NCBI GenBank assembly: GCA_030145325.1
Contig: JAQYVW010000029.1
Location: 1-36,445 of the forward strand
Reading direction: 5' to 3'
Source of the DNA: Desulfurivibrionaceae bacterium
GTDB taxonomy: Bacteria > Desulfobacterota > Desulfobulbia > Desulfobulbales > UBA5123
DNA length: 36,445 nucleotides
Part shown: piece after piece, positions 22,750 through 30,740 of the stretch
How the letters are laid out: each line of letters begins with the position of its first letter
Numbering within the stretch: the stretch's first letter is position 1
Position numbers and translations under genes: made by a program
Notes under the pieces: model-generated
What the model was told of the DNA's origin: nothing
The model's input: only the letters and a program-made list of their open reading frames with translations
The model's database searches: none

Positions 22750-24861
22750 ATGCTTGAAACACTCTTCTTTGCAAAGACGGTCGCTGTCGTCGGCGCCTCC
22801 CGTACTCCCGGCAAGGTTGGGCATGATATTGTCCGTAATTTAGTGGCAGGCGGCTTTTTGGGAACTATTTTACCCATTAACCCTGCTGCTGCATCCGTAC
22901 TTGGCCTGCCCTGTCTGAAGAGCCCGCGGGACTATGATGGCAAGATTGATCTTTGCATCATAGTGGTGCCTCGACCGGTGGTCCTGGCCGCAGCCGAAGA
23001 ATCGATCAAGGCCGGCGCTGAAAGTCTGGTGGTGATTACCGCCGGCTTTAAGGAAATGAACCAGGAAGGGGCAGATCTCGAAAAACAACTTGTCAATTTG
23101 TGCAAAGCAAAAAGAGTACGCCTGCTTGGCCCCAACTGTTTGGGTTTTATCAATACCGAAAACAATCTCAACGCTTCCTTTGTCGGCAAGATGCCGATCA
23201 AGGGTGGCATTTCCGTTGTTTCACAATCTGGGGCATTGGCAACCGCGATCCTGGATCTTGCTGAAAGCCGTCATCTTGGTTTGGCAAAAATGGTGAGTAT
23301 CGGCAATAAGGCAGATCTATCAGAAGTGGATTTTTTGCGCATTTTGGCCCATGACGAACAAACCAAAGTCATCGTCGGTTATCTGGAAGACATCAGTTCC
23401 GGAGATGAATTCATTAAGACCGCCGAAGAAGCTTCCGCCAAGAAGCCGGTGATTATCTTGAAATCCGGGACCACTAAGGCGGGGATGAAAGCGGCCTCTT
23501 CCCACACCGGCGTTTTGGTGGGATCAGAAACTGCTTATGGCGCTGCTTTTAAACGGTCTGGTGTCGTGAGAGCCGATACCTTTGAAGCCCTTTTTGATTA
23601 TGCAACCGCCTTTGCCATGCAGCCGTTACCAAAAGGCAACCGGGTGCTGATCATCACCAATGCCGGTGGTCCTGGTACCATGGCGGCCGACGCGGTGGAA
23701 AAAGCTGGGATGCAGGTGGCGGAACTTGATCGCAACACCAATAGCGCCCTGCGGGAAAAATTACCTGGGGCCGCAAGTTATGGCAATCCAGTTGATGTTC
23801 TGGGCGATGCCGACCCGGATCGCTATGTCGCAGCCCTGATGGCCGCCCAAGATGACCCGGATGTTGACGCCATCATCATCATTCTTACCCCCCAGGCAAT
23901 GACCAGGGCCGCAGAAACCGCGCGCGCCATCGCCAACAACTTGACGGGCGGCAAACCGGTATTGGTTTCGTTCATGGGCGGGCAGGCGGTGATGCCTGGT
24001 CGAGAAGAGTTAGCGGCGGCAGGTTTGCCTGATTATGAATCCCCAGAACGGGCGGTGAACGCCTTGAAGGCGATGTATGAGTATGCCTCCTGGCATAACC
24101 GGCCGCCCCGGATTGTTACCCGTTTCCGAGTCAATAGACGCCGGGTGGAAAGGATAATTTCCCGACGTTTGCGCACTGGCCGTTTGCACATCGGTGAGGT
24201 TAAAGGCAAAAATATCTTGCAGGCCTATGGTTTCCAGATCCCTGACGGCCATTTGGCAACCTCCGCCGATGAAGCCATCGAAATCGCCAATTGCATCGGT
24301 TATCCGGTGGCCTTGAAGATTGTTTCCTCCGATATTGTTCATAAATCCGACCTGGGGGGGGTGCGCTTAAATATCTCCAGTCCCGGTGCCGTTGCTGATT
24401 ATTTTGATTTGATGATGATCCGGATTGGCCAACGCGCCCCTGATGCCTGGATTGAAGGGGTGTATGTTGAAAAAATGCTCAATCCCGGCCTTGAAGTTAT
24501 TATCGGCATGAGTCGCGATGCTCAATTTGGCCCCATGCTGATGTTTGGCCTGGGTGGAATTTTTGTAGAAGTCATGAAGGACGTCACGTTCTATTTAGCC
24601 CCGATCACTGAAAATGAAGCGGTGCAGATGCTTAAATCAACCAGATCCTACGAAATTCTCGAAGGTCGCCGCGGCCATAAAGGGGTTGATTTAACCGCCA
24701 TCGCCAATGGCTTGCAACGCATCAGTCAATTGACCACCGATTTTCCGCAAATTGCCGAGCTAGACATAAACCCTCTTATTGTCGGCGAGGTCGGTAACGA
24801 TCCTTGGGTTGCCGATGTGCGCCTGACCTTGCAACCTATTGAAGGAGGGGGGCAATCATGA
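22750..24861 (+). CDS. ADP-forming acetate/acyl-CoA ligase (fused alpha-beta)
   Basis: A 703-residue NDP-forming acyl-CoA synthetase. Order: CoA-binding Rossmann domain (VAVVGASRTPGKVG), two succinyl-CoA-ligase-like domains with the catalytic phospho-His region SSHTG (His252), then a C-terminal ATP-grasp domain (about 480-700, with YPVALKIVSSDIVHKSD). The family interconverts acyl-CoA + ADP + Pi and acid + ATP + CoA, often making ATP from acetyl-CoA in anaerobes. The acyl substrate cannot be told. The stop overlaps the next start by 4 bases (ATGA), so it is coupled to the CoA-transferase-GNAT gene. Protein acetyltransferases of the Pat type share this domain set, but here it is a separate polypeptide without GNAT. 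Confidence 0.92.
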   Translation: MLETLFFAKTVAVVGASRTPGKVGHDIVRNLVAGGFLGTILPINPAAASVLGLPCLKSPRDYDGKIDLCIIVVPRPVVLAAAEESIKAGAESLVVITAGFKEMNQEGADLEKQLVNLCKAKRVRLLGPNCLGFINTENNLNASFVGKMPIKGGISVVSQSGALATAILDLAESRHLGLAKMVSIGNKADLSEVDFLRILAHDEQTKVIVGYLEDISSGDEFIKTAEEASAKKPVIILKSGTTKAGMKAASSHTGVLVGSETAYGAAFKRSGVVRADTFEALFDYATAFAMQPLPKGNRVLIITNAGGPGTMAADAVEKAGMQVAELDRNTNSALREKLPGAASYGNPVDVLGDADPDRYVAALMAAQDDPDVDAIIIILTPQAMTRAAETARAIANNLTGGKPVLVSFMGGQAVMPGREELAAAGLPDYESPERAVNALKAMYEYASWHNRPPRIVTRFRVNRRRVERIISRRLRTGRLHIGEVKGKNILQAYGFQIPDGHLATSADEAIEIANCIGYPVALKIVSSDIVHKSDLGGVRLNISSPGAVADYFDLMMIRIGQRAPDAWIEGVYVEKMLNPGLEVIIGMSRDAQFGPMLMFGLGGIFVEVMKDVTFYLAPITENEAVQMLKSTRSYEILEGRRGHKGVDLTAIANGLQRISQLTTDFPQIAELDINPLIVGEVGNDPWVADVRLTLQPIEGGGQS

Positions 24862-26738
24862 GCAAGCAAAGAGAGATTCAAGGTGGCCAGGAAGATTGGC
24901 AGGATAAATATCGAGACATGATCTCAACCCCGCTCAATGCGGTAAAAAAAATAAAACCAGGGCAGCGTGTTTTTATCGGCACCGGCTGCGGGCAACCAAC
25001 TGAGCTGGTCAATGCACTTACCGCCAGGGCCAATGAGCTGGCTGACGTGGAAATCATTCAGCTTTTGACCAAAGGGGAAGCGCCTTACGCCAACCGGAAG
25101 CTGGCCGACAGTTTTACGGTGAACAGCTTTTTCATCGGCACCGCCATCCGCGGCCATATCCAAGAGGGATTAGGAGATTATACCCCGCTCCTGCTTTCTG
25201 ATATCCCGCGGTTATTCCATTCCGGGCAACTGCCTCTTGATGTGGTTTTAATTCATGTCACGCCGCCGGATAAGCACGGCCAGGTCAGTCTCGGAGTTTC
25301 AGTTGATATCGTCAAAAGTGCGGCAGAAAACGGCTCGCTGGTGATCGCCCAAGTAAATCCGCAGATGCCGAGAACAATGGGTGATAGTTCGCTTGACATC
25401 TATGATCTCGATATCTTGGTGCCGGTTGATATGCCTATCTTGGAGCGGGAGCAGTCTGCTCCCAACGAAGAAACATTGAAGATCGGCGAATATATCACCG
25501 GCTTGGTTGAAGATGATGCAACGGTTGAATTCGGCATCGGCAGAATTCCCCATGCCGTGGCGCATTTTCTTAAGGATAAAAAAAATCTAGGGATTCATAC
25601 GGAACTGCTGACCGATTCAATCATGGAGCTTGTGGAATGTGGCGCCGTCAATGGCTCCAGAAAATCTACCGACCGGGGTAAAGTTGTCGCCAGCTTCAGC
25701 ATGGGCAGCAAAAAATTATATGAATTTATTGATAACAATCCAATCGTTTGTTTTCGTCCCACGGAATATGTCAACGACACCCATGTGATCAGTAAGCAAC
25801 ATAAAATGGTCGCCATCAATACGGCTTTGGAAATTGACCTCACCGGCCAGGTCTGTGCCGATTCCCTTGGCGAAAGATTTTACTCAGGTATAGGTGGGCA
25901 GGTGGACTTTAATCGTGGCGCCGCCCTAAGTAAGGACGGCAAGGCCATTATCGCTCTGCAAGCCACCGCCCGAGAGGGGACTCGCTCACGGATTGTCACC
26001 CATCTCACCCCTGGGGCGGGAGTAGTTACCACCAGAGGTGAAGTGCACTATGTGGTGACCGAATATGGAGTGGCCTATCTCCATGGCAAAAGTGTCCATG
26101 AAAGGGCGTTGGCGCTGATCAGCATTGCCCATCCCCAATATCGGGAACAGCTGTTGAAAGAAGCGATAAAGGCTCATTATTTGCGCCAGGAAATGACTGA
26201 AGTCGAAGGTCGATTCGTGGTCGCCTCCAAGGAGATGGAGACAACCATGCTTCTTGATGACGGGATCCAGGTACGTTTCAGACCCGTTCATCCCACCGAT
26301 GAACCTCGCATGCGCGACCTGCACTATACCCTTTCCCAAGAAACTATCTATTACCGGTTTATGACCCATAAGACCCAATTCAGTCATCAGCAGGTGCAGA
26401 ATTTTGTCTATATCGATCACCGGCAAGACGTGGCCATTGTCGGCACCGTTCCCGAGGCGCACGGTGAAGATATTGTTGCCGTAGGCCGCTATTATCTTGA
26501 TCACAAATCGAACCGGGCCGAAGTGGCCTTTGTGATCCGCGACGATTGGCAGAACCACGGAATGGGTACCTTCTTATTTAAACACTTGGTTGCCTTGGCC
26601 AAAAGAAGTGGTATTGCTGGCTTTACCGCCGAAGTATTACGAGATAACCGGCGCATGCAATACATTTTCAACCACTGCGGCTTCAGTGTCAAAAGTGCCT
26701 TGGAGGACGATGTTTACAGCTTCAAGATAGATTTTTAG
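24858..26738 (+). CDS. Acetyl-CoA hydrolase/CoA-transferase fused to a GNAT acetyltransferase
   Basis: A 626-residue two-part protein. Residues about 20-450 are a CoA-transferase of the acetyl-CoA hydrolase/4-hydroxybutyrate CoA-transferase family, with EFGIGRIPHAV at about 224 and GIHTELLTDSIMELVECGAV. Residues about 465-626 are a GNAT domain (VRFRPVHPTDEPRMRDLHYTL at its start; acetyl-CoA loop QNHGMG at about 565) that resembles the GNAT domain of Pat-type protein lysine acetyltransferases. The transferase part moves CoA between acetate and other acids; the GNAT part should acetylate an amine, probably a protein lysine. Coupling to the acyl-CoA ligase and an HDAC-type deacetylase two genes upstream suggests a metabolic acetylation loop. 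Confidence 0.92.
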   Translation: MSKQREIQGGQEDWQDKYRDMISTPLNAVKKIKPGQRVFIGTGCGQPTELVNALTARANELADVEIIQLLTKGEAPYANRKLADSFTVNSFFIGTAIRGHIQEGLGDYTPLLLSDIPRLFHSGQLPLDVVLIHVTPPDKHGQVSLGVSVDIVKSAAENGSLVIAQVNPQMPRTMGDSSLDIYDLDILVPVDMPILEREQSAPNEETLKIGEYITGLVEDDATVEFGIGRIPHAVAHFLKDKKNLGIHTELLTDSIMELVECGAVNGSRKSTDRGKVVASFSMGSKKLYEFIDNNPIVCFRPTEYVNDTHVISKQHKMVAINTALEIDLTGQVCADSLGERFYSGIGGQVDFNRGAALSKDGKAIIALQATAREGTRSRIVTHLTPGAGVVTTRGEVHYVVTEYGVAYLHGKSVHERALALISIAHPQYREQLLKEAIKAHYLRQEMTEVEGRFVVASKEMETTMLLDDGIQVRFRPVHPTDEPRMRDLHYTLSQETIYYRFMTHKTQFSHQQVQNFVYIDHRQDVAIVGTVPEAHGEDIVAVGRYYLDHKSNRAEVAFVIRDDWQNHGMGTFLFKHLVALAKRSGIAGFTAEVLRDNRRMQYIFNHCGFSVKSALEDDVYSFKIDF

Positions 26739-27024
26739 ACAATTTTCAGGCTGAATATTGAAAATATCACCAGAGGGATTGTTCTGTTGGTGTCGGCTTG
26801 GTTTCTTCTTCTGCTCTTGTCGCGTTAAGGATGAAATGTCGTAAAATTGTGCTGAGTTTTAACAAACTTAAATTCAAAAATAGTATTACCGGTTCCTGCA
26901 TCCTTCGCTCTTTAGCAAGAACACCCCTGGGGGTGCTATTGAGCAACATCTCAACATATACGGTACAAAAGAGAATCCAGATTAAGGCCGGAAGATTAAA
27001 GCTTTACGCTGAAGGATACAGTCC

Positions 27025-28146
27025 ATGTTTGGAGCCATCTTGATTGCAGTTTTCACCGTGATGCATATCTATGTTTTTAGCCGGGCTGGGTCCGTGCCGT
27101 TTATTAGCCGCCACCTCCCCCGCTGGATTCTGATCTGGGCAGGGGCGATTCTCTGGGGCATCTTTTTCTTTGCTTGGGTCAGCGGCCACGGAGGAGCATG
27201 GGGGGCTGGCCCCCTTGAATTGTTCGGCATGGACTTGATGGCGGTGGTCTTTTTGAGCTCCATTTCGCTTATGGCCGTTGATCTCGTCACCCTTGGCGGT
27301 TTTTTGCTCCCCCGGATCTCGCTTGTGCTGCGGGGGTGGGCCTTGCTTGTCGGCATGATGTTGTCGTTGGTTGCGCTCTACCAGGGTTTGCGACCGCCGG
27401 TGATTACAGAATACAATGTAACCCTCTCCAGCTTACCGGCAGAGATGGATGGTACCGTAGTCGTCGCCCTCTCTGACCTCCACCTGGGATCAACCTTAAA
27501 CGAACGGTGGCTGGCGGCGCGGATCCTTCAGGTCCAGGCGCAGCGTCCCGACCTGGTGGTTTTACTGGGGGATATCTTCGAAGGGCATGGTCCGTCTGAA
27601 GAGCATTTGTTGACAACATTGCGACAACTTACCGCTCCTTTAGGAGTCTGGGTCGTACCCGGCAATCATGAATTTTATCACGGCGGAAAAATGAGTTTGT
27701 TCGGTAAGGCAGGATTTACCTTACTGCGTAATGAGTGGGCCGAAGTGAGGCCCGGTTTCGTCCTCGCAGGGGTGGATGATCTCACCGCCAAGCGTCGCAA
27801 TGGGCGGGAAGAGGGCGATGATCTTATCGCTGCAGCGCTCACCGGACGTCCTCCCGGCGCCACCATCCTTCTTTCCCACACCCCATGGCAGGCCGAGAAG
27901 GCCGCCGCAAGCAAAGTGGGGTTGATGCTTAGTGGTCACACCCACGGTGGCCAGATATGGCCCTTCAACTATCTGGTTCAGCAATGGTATCCACTTCTTG
28001 CTGGTCATTACCAGGTTGGTGGAACCACCGTTATTGTCAGCCGGGGAACAGGCACCTGGGGGCCGCGGATGAGACTTTGGCAGCCTGGCGAGATCATCCG
28101 GGTGATATTGCACCCACCCCAAGGATCAATAAAACCGACAAGCTGA
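27025..28146 (+). CDS. Membrane-anchored metallophosphoesterase (YkuE-like)
   Basis: A 373-residue protein. About 125 N-terminal residues form four hydrophobic helices, followed by a calcineurin-like phosphoesterase domain with all metal-binding blocks: SDLHLGS, GDIFEGHG, GNHEFYHG, LSHTPW and GHTHGGQIW. YkuE-like members act on phospholipid-type or other phosphoester substrates at the membrane surface; the substrate here is unknown. The predicted topology puts the catalytic domain next to the last helix; side not determined. The gene is transcribed alone, 286 bases after the GNAT fusion gene and before a region with a MITE copy. Confidence 0.88.
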   Translation: MFGAILIAVFTVMHIYVFSRAGSVPFISRHLPRWILIWAGAILWGIFFFAWVSGHGGAWGAGPLELFGMDLMAVVFLSSISLMAVDLVTLGGFLLPRISLVLRGWALLVGMMLSLVALYQGLRPPVITEYNVTLSSLPAEMDGTVVVALSDLHLGSTLNERWLAARILQVQAQRPDLVVLLGDIFEGHGPSEEHLLTTLRQLTAPLGVWVVPGNHEFYHGGKMSLFGKAGFTLLRNEWAEVRPGFVLAGVDDLTAKRRNGREEGDDLIAAALTGRPPGATILLSHTPWQAEKAAASKVGLMLSGHTHGGQIWPFNYLVQQWYPLLAGHYQVGGTTVIVSRGTGTWGPRMRLWQPGEIIRVILHPPQGSIKPTS

Positions 28147-28389
28147 TGTTGGCGGATGGTGAATGATTTATGTGATTATCTGATTTGTTCCAAAGTTATC
28201 TTTCTTCTCCCCCCCAGGTCTCTTTTTTTCTTTCCCTCATCTTCTTTACTCTGTTTTTTGTTGCACCGGTGGTGGGAAATGGTAATAGTTGCCCCGGTCA
28301 TTATATATTCATAGTTTCGTTATTTTCTATTGCCATGGCCTTCACGTAATTAACCTGATTATTTGTGGTTTTGTAGTGCCTTTTTAGAT
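28147..28389. other. Intergenic region with pyrimidine-rich tract
   Basis: No gene is supported between the phosphoesterase and the MITE copy. A strongly pyrimidine-rich run on the plus strand covers about 28185-28262. It could end transcription of the preceding gene in a Rho-dependent way, but I see no stable hairpin. The full gene-free stretch continues through the MITE to the iadA start at 28631. Confidence 0.45.
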
Positions 28390-28532
28390 AGTGTCTGTCC
28401 ATAAATGGTCTTTTTGCCGTATCTCTGCGTCATGCTCAAAAAATAATGCTCGGAATATCATGTATATGCCTGTGCTTATTTTTTTCGCAGTCCTTAATCT
28501 ACGACAAAAATCCTCATTTATGGACAGACACT
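28390..28532. mobile_element. 143-bp MITE-like element, copy 2
   Basis: It is bounded by AGTGTCTGTCCATAAATG (28390-28407) and its exact reverse complement (28515-28532), with AGAT on each outer side. Its reverse complement aligns with copy 1 (11778-11920) over the full 143 bases without gaps, at about 88% identity by eye. It has no open frame. It sits about 100 bases upstream of iadA, so it lies in the promoter region of the cyanophycin cassette. Confidence 0.88.
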
Positions 28533-28630
28533 AGATAGTTGTCCTAAGAGAAGCAAGGTAAGAGTTAGGGCCGAATGGTAATCGTCTTGAGCATCTTTCC
28601 CCAAAGCAGGATCAGCGAGTAATTTAGATC

Positions 28631-29803
28631 ATGATCACCTTACTGAAAAACGTAAACATTTTTAGCCCGCAGCCCCTTGGCATCAAAGATGTACTGGTGG
28701 CAGGTGGGAAAATTGCCGCCATCATTGATGGCCACGATAAGGCTAAAAATTTGCCCCCCCAAAGTTGGGATGTCGAGGTGGTGGATTTTGGTGGGGCCTC
28801 TTTGCTGCCCGGCTTCATTGATAGCCACACCCATATTACCGGCGGTGGCGGCGAGGCGGGGTTTTCCACGCAGGTGCCATCGGTAGCGCTCTCACAATTC
28901 ACCGACGTTGGGGTAACAACCGTGGTCGGTTTGCTGGGTACCGATGACACCACCCGCAGTACCGGCAATCTCTTGGCCAGGGTCTATGGCCTCAGGGAAG
29001 AAGGTCTTTCGGCATATTGCTGGACCGGTGGTTACCATCTGCCCTTAACAACCCTCACCGGCAGCGCCAAATCAGACATTGTTTATCTGGAACCGGTTAT
29101 CGGCATTGGTGAGTTTGCCATCAGTGATCATCGTTCAAGTCAGCCGACCTACCAGGATGTCATTGGCTTGGTCGCGGAAGCCCACGTGGCAGGTTTGATG
29201 ACCGGTAAAGCCGGGGTTATGCACTTCCATCTTGGTGATGGCGAACGTGGTTTGGAGTTTATTGACCGAGCCATCGCCGAAACCGAGATTCCTGCTCGGG
29301 TGTTCCACCCCGCCCATGTCAATCGGAATAGAGACCTGTTTGCTGAGGCTTGTAAGCTGTTAAGCCGGGGCGGGTATATTGATATCACCGCCTTTCCCGA
29401 AGGGTCAGTGGAACCGGGCTTGGACGCACTGGAAGCGATCCAGATCGCGGTGGAGCGCAACCTCCCGTTGGAACGGATAACCATGAGCACCGACAGTGGT
29501 GGCTGCCTGCCCAGTTTTGATCGGCAGGGAACACTTCTGCGGATGGATTTTGCAAGTTCGCGGCCCATGTTGGCAACCCTGCAAGGGGCCCTTGGAGCTG
29601 GTTTGCCGCTGGAAACGGTGCTGCCGCTTTTTACCAGTAATGTTGCGGAGTTGTTGCGGTTGCAAAGTAAAGGAAAAATCAGCATGGGTCACGATGCCGA
29701 CCTGCTGGTACTTAATGAAAAATATGAGATTACAGACGTAATGGCCAAAGGGAAATGGCATAAACGTGATGGCAAGTCAGTAATTTACGGAACTTTTGAA
29801 TAG
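28631..29803 (+). CDS. iadA: Isoaspartyl dipeptidase
   Basis: A 390-residue amidohydrolase. Metal ligands are visible as H66-T-H68 (GFIDSHTHITGGGGE), then HFHLGDGERGL and HVNRN, and the last Asp in STDSGGCLP. The fold begins and ends with the usual beta-sandwich strands (VLVAGGKIAAI; DADLLVLNEKY). IadA splits beta-aspartyl dipeptides; beta-Asp-Arg is the product of cyanophycinase. Its position directly before cphB fits the final step of cyanophycin breakdown, releasing Asp and Arg. No strong ribosome binding site is seen. A MITE copy lies in its upstream region. Confidence 0.94.
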   Translation: MITLLKNVNIFSPQPLGIKDVLVAGGKIAAIIDGHDKAKNLPPQSWDVEVVDFGGASLLPGFIDSHTHITGGGGEAGFSTQVPSVALSQFTDVGVTTVVGLLGTDDTTRSTGNLLARVYGLREEGLSAYCWTGGYHLPLTTLTGSAKSDIVYLEPVIGIGEFAISDHRSSQPTYQDVIGLVAEAHVAGLMTGKAGVMHFHLGDGERGLEFIDRAIAETEIPARVFHPAHVNRNRDLFAEACKLLSRGGYIDITAFPEGSVEPGLDALEAIQIAVERNLPLERITMSTDSGGCLPSFDRQGTLLRMDFASSRPMLATLQGALGAGLPLETVLPLFTSNVAELLRLQSKGKISMGHDADLLVLNEKYEITDVMAKGKWHKRDGKSVIYGTFE

Positions 29804-29811
29804 AGGTGGTT

Positions 29812-30633
29812 ATGTGTCCAGCAAAAATTGCTGAAGGGGAACAACGCGGATTTGTTATTCCCATTGGCGGCGGCGAAGAGCGTCTTGAAGATCCGGTTAT
29901 TCTGCAACGATTTGTTGACATGTGTGGTGGCAAAGATGCCCATATCGTCATCATTCCCACCGCGTCTACCTTGGCGAAAACCGGCCCTAATTATGAAGTG
30001 GTTTTCAGTGAACTGGGCGCGAAAGTGACGGTTTCAGTACTGATAAACAGCAGGGACGATGCCCGGAACAGTGAATATCTGGAAGAGATAGAAAAGGCTA
30101 CCGGTATTTTTATGACCGGTGGCAATCAGCTGCGGCTCTCCACCATCTTGGGCGGCACTCCCGCAGCCCAGGCCATTCGGAGAGCAAATGCTGCCGGTGT
30201 CCATGTTGCCGGCACTTCGGCAGGGGCCGCAATCATGCCGGAACATATGATCGCCGGTGGCCCCACCGGTGCCTTGCCCAGTGAGCAGGGCGTGACCTTG
30301 GCACCAGGGATGGGTCTCATCAACAAACTGATCCTTGATCAACATTTCAGTCAGCGAAATCGCCTGGGACGTTTGTTGTCGGCTGTTTCCTACAACCCCT
30401 TTGCGGTGGGCATTGGCATTTGCGAGGACACCGCCGCGTTCATCGGCCCCGATGGGGTGCTGGAAGTCGTAGGTAGCGGCACCATTACCGTGATTGATCC
30501 GTCGGATCTGGAATACAGTTCCATGGCTGAAGCCCAGGAAGGAGAGTCCATCACCCTGATCGGTTTGAAACTGCATTTGCTCAGCAGTGGCGCCAAATAT
30601 GATCTTAGCTCCCGGCAGGCATCGCCATCCTGA
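29812..30633 (+). CDS. cphB: Cyanophycinase
   Basis: A 273-residue peptidase family S51 enzyme. The catalytic Ser is in GTSAGA (Ser136) with FMTGGNQLRLSTILGG before it and the typical DQHFSQRNRLGRL after it. There is no signal peptide, so it is the intracellular form. It cuts cyanophycin into beta-Asp-Arg dipeptides. A GTG at 29806 is also in frame, but the ATG at 29812 after AGAGGTGG is preferred. The gene starts 8 bases after the iadA stop. The length fits cytosolic CphB. Confidence 0.95.
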   Translation: MCPAKIAEGEQRGFVIPIGGGEERLEDPVILQRFVDMCGGKDAHIVIIPTASTLAKTGPNYEVVFSELGAKVTVSVLINSRDDARNSEYLEEIEKATGIFMTGGNQLRLSTILGGTPAAQAIRRANAAGVHVAGTSAGAAIMPEHMIAGGPTGALPSEQGVTLAPGMGLINKLILDQHFSQRNRLGRLLSAVSYNPFAVGIGICEDTAAFIGPDGVLEVVGSGTITVIDPSDLEYSSMAEAQEGESITLIGLKLHLLSSGAKYDLSSRQASPS

Positions 30634-30740
30634 TTGATATCATTGCTGGTCAAACCATCGCCACGGATCACCGATAATTTCGTCTCACCACTGATAAGGT
30701 TGCAATCCTCCAAGTCAACAAAGAATACAGGGCAGGCTCA

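Noticed and set aside
26742-26765. Hairpin ATTTTCA...TGAAAAT after the CoA-transferase-GNAT gene as a terminator
   Set aside because: The stem is only 7 AT-rich pairs with a 10-base loop and lacks a T-tract.
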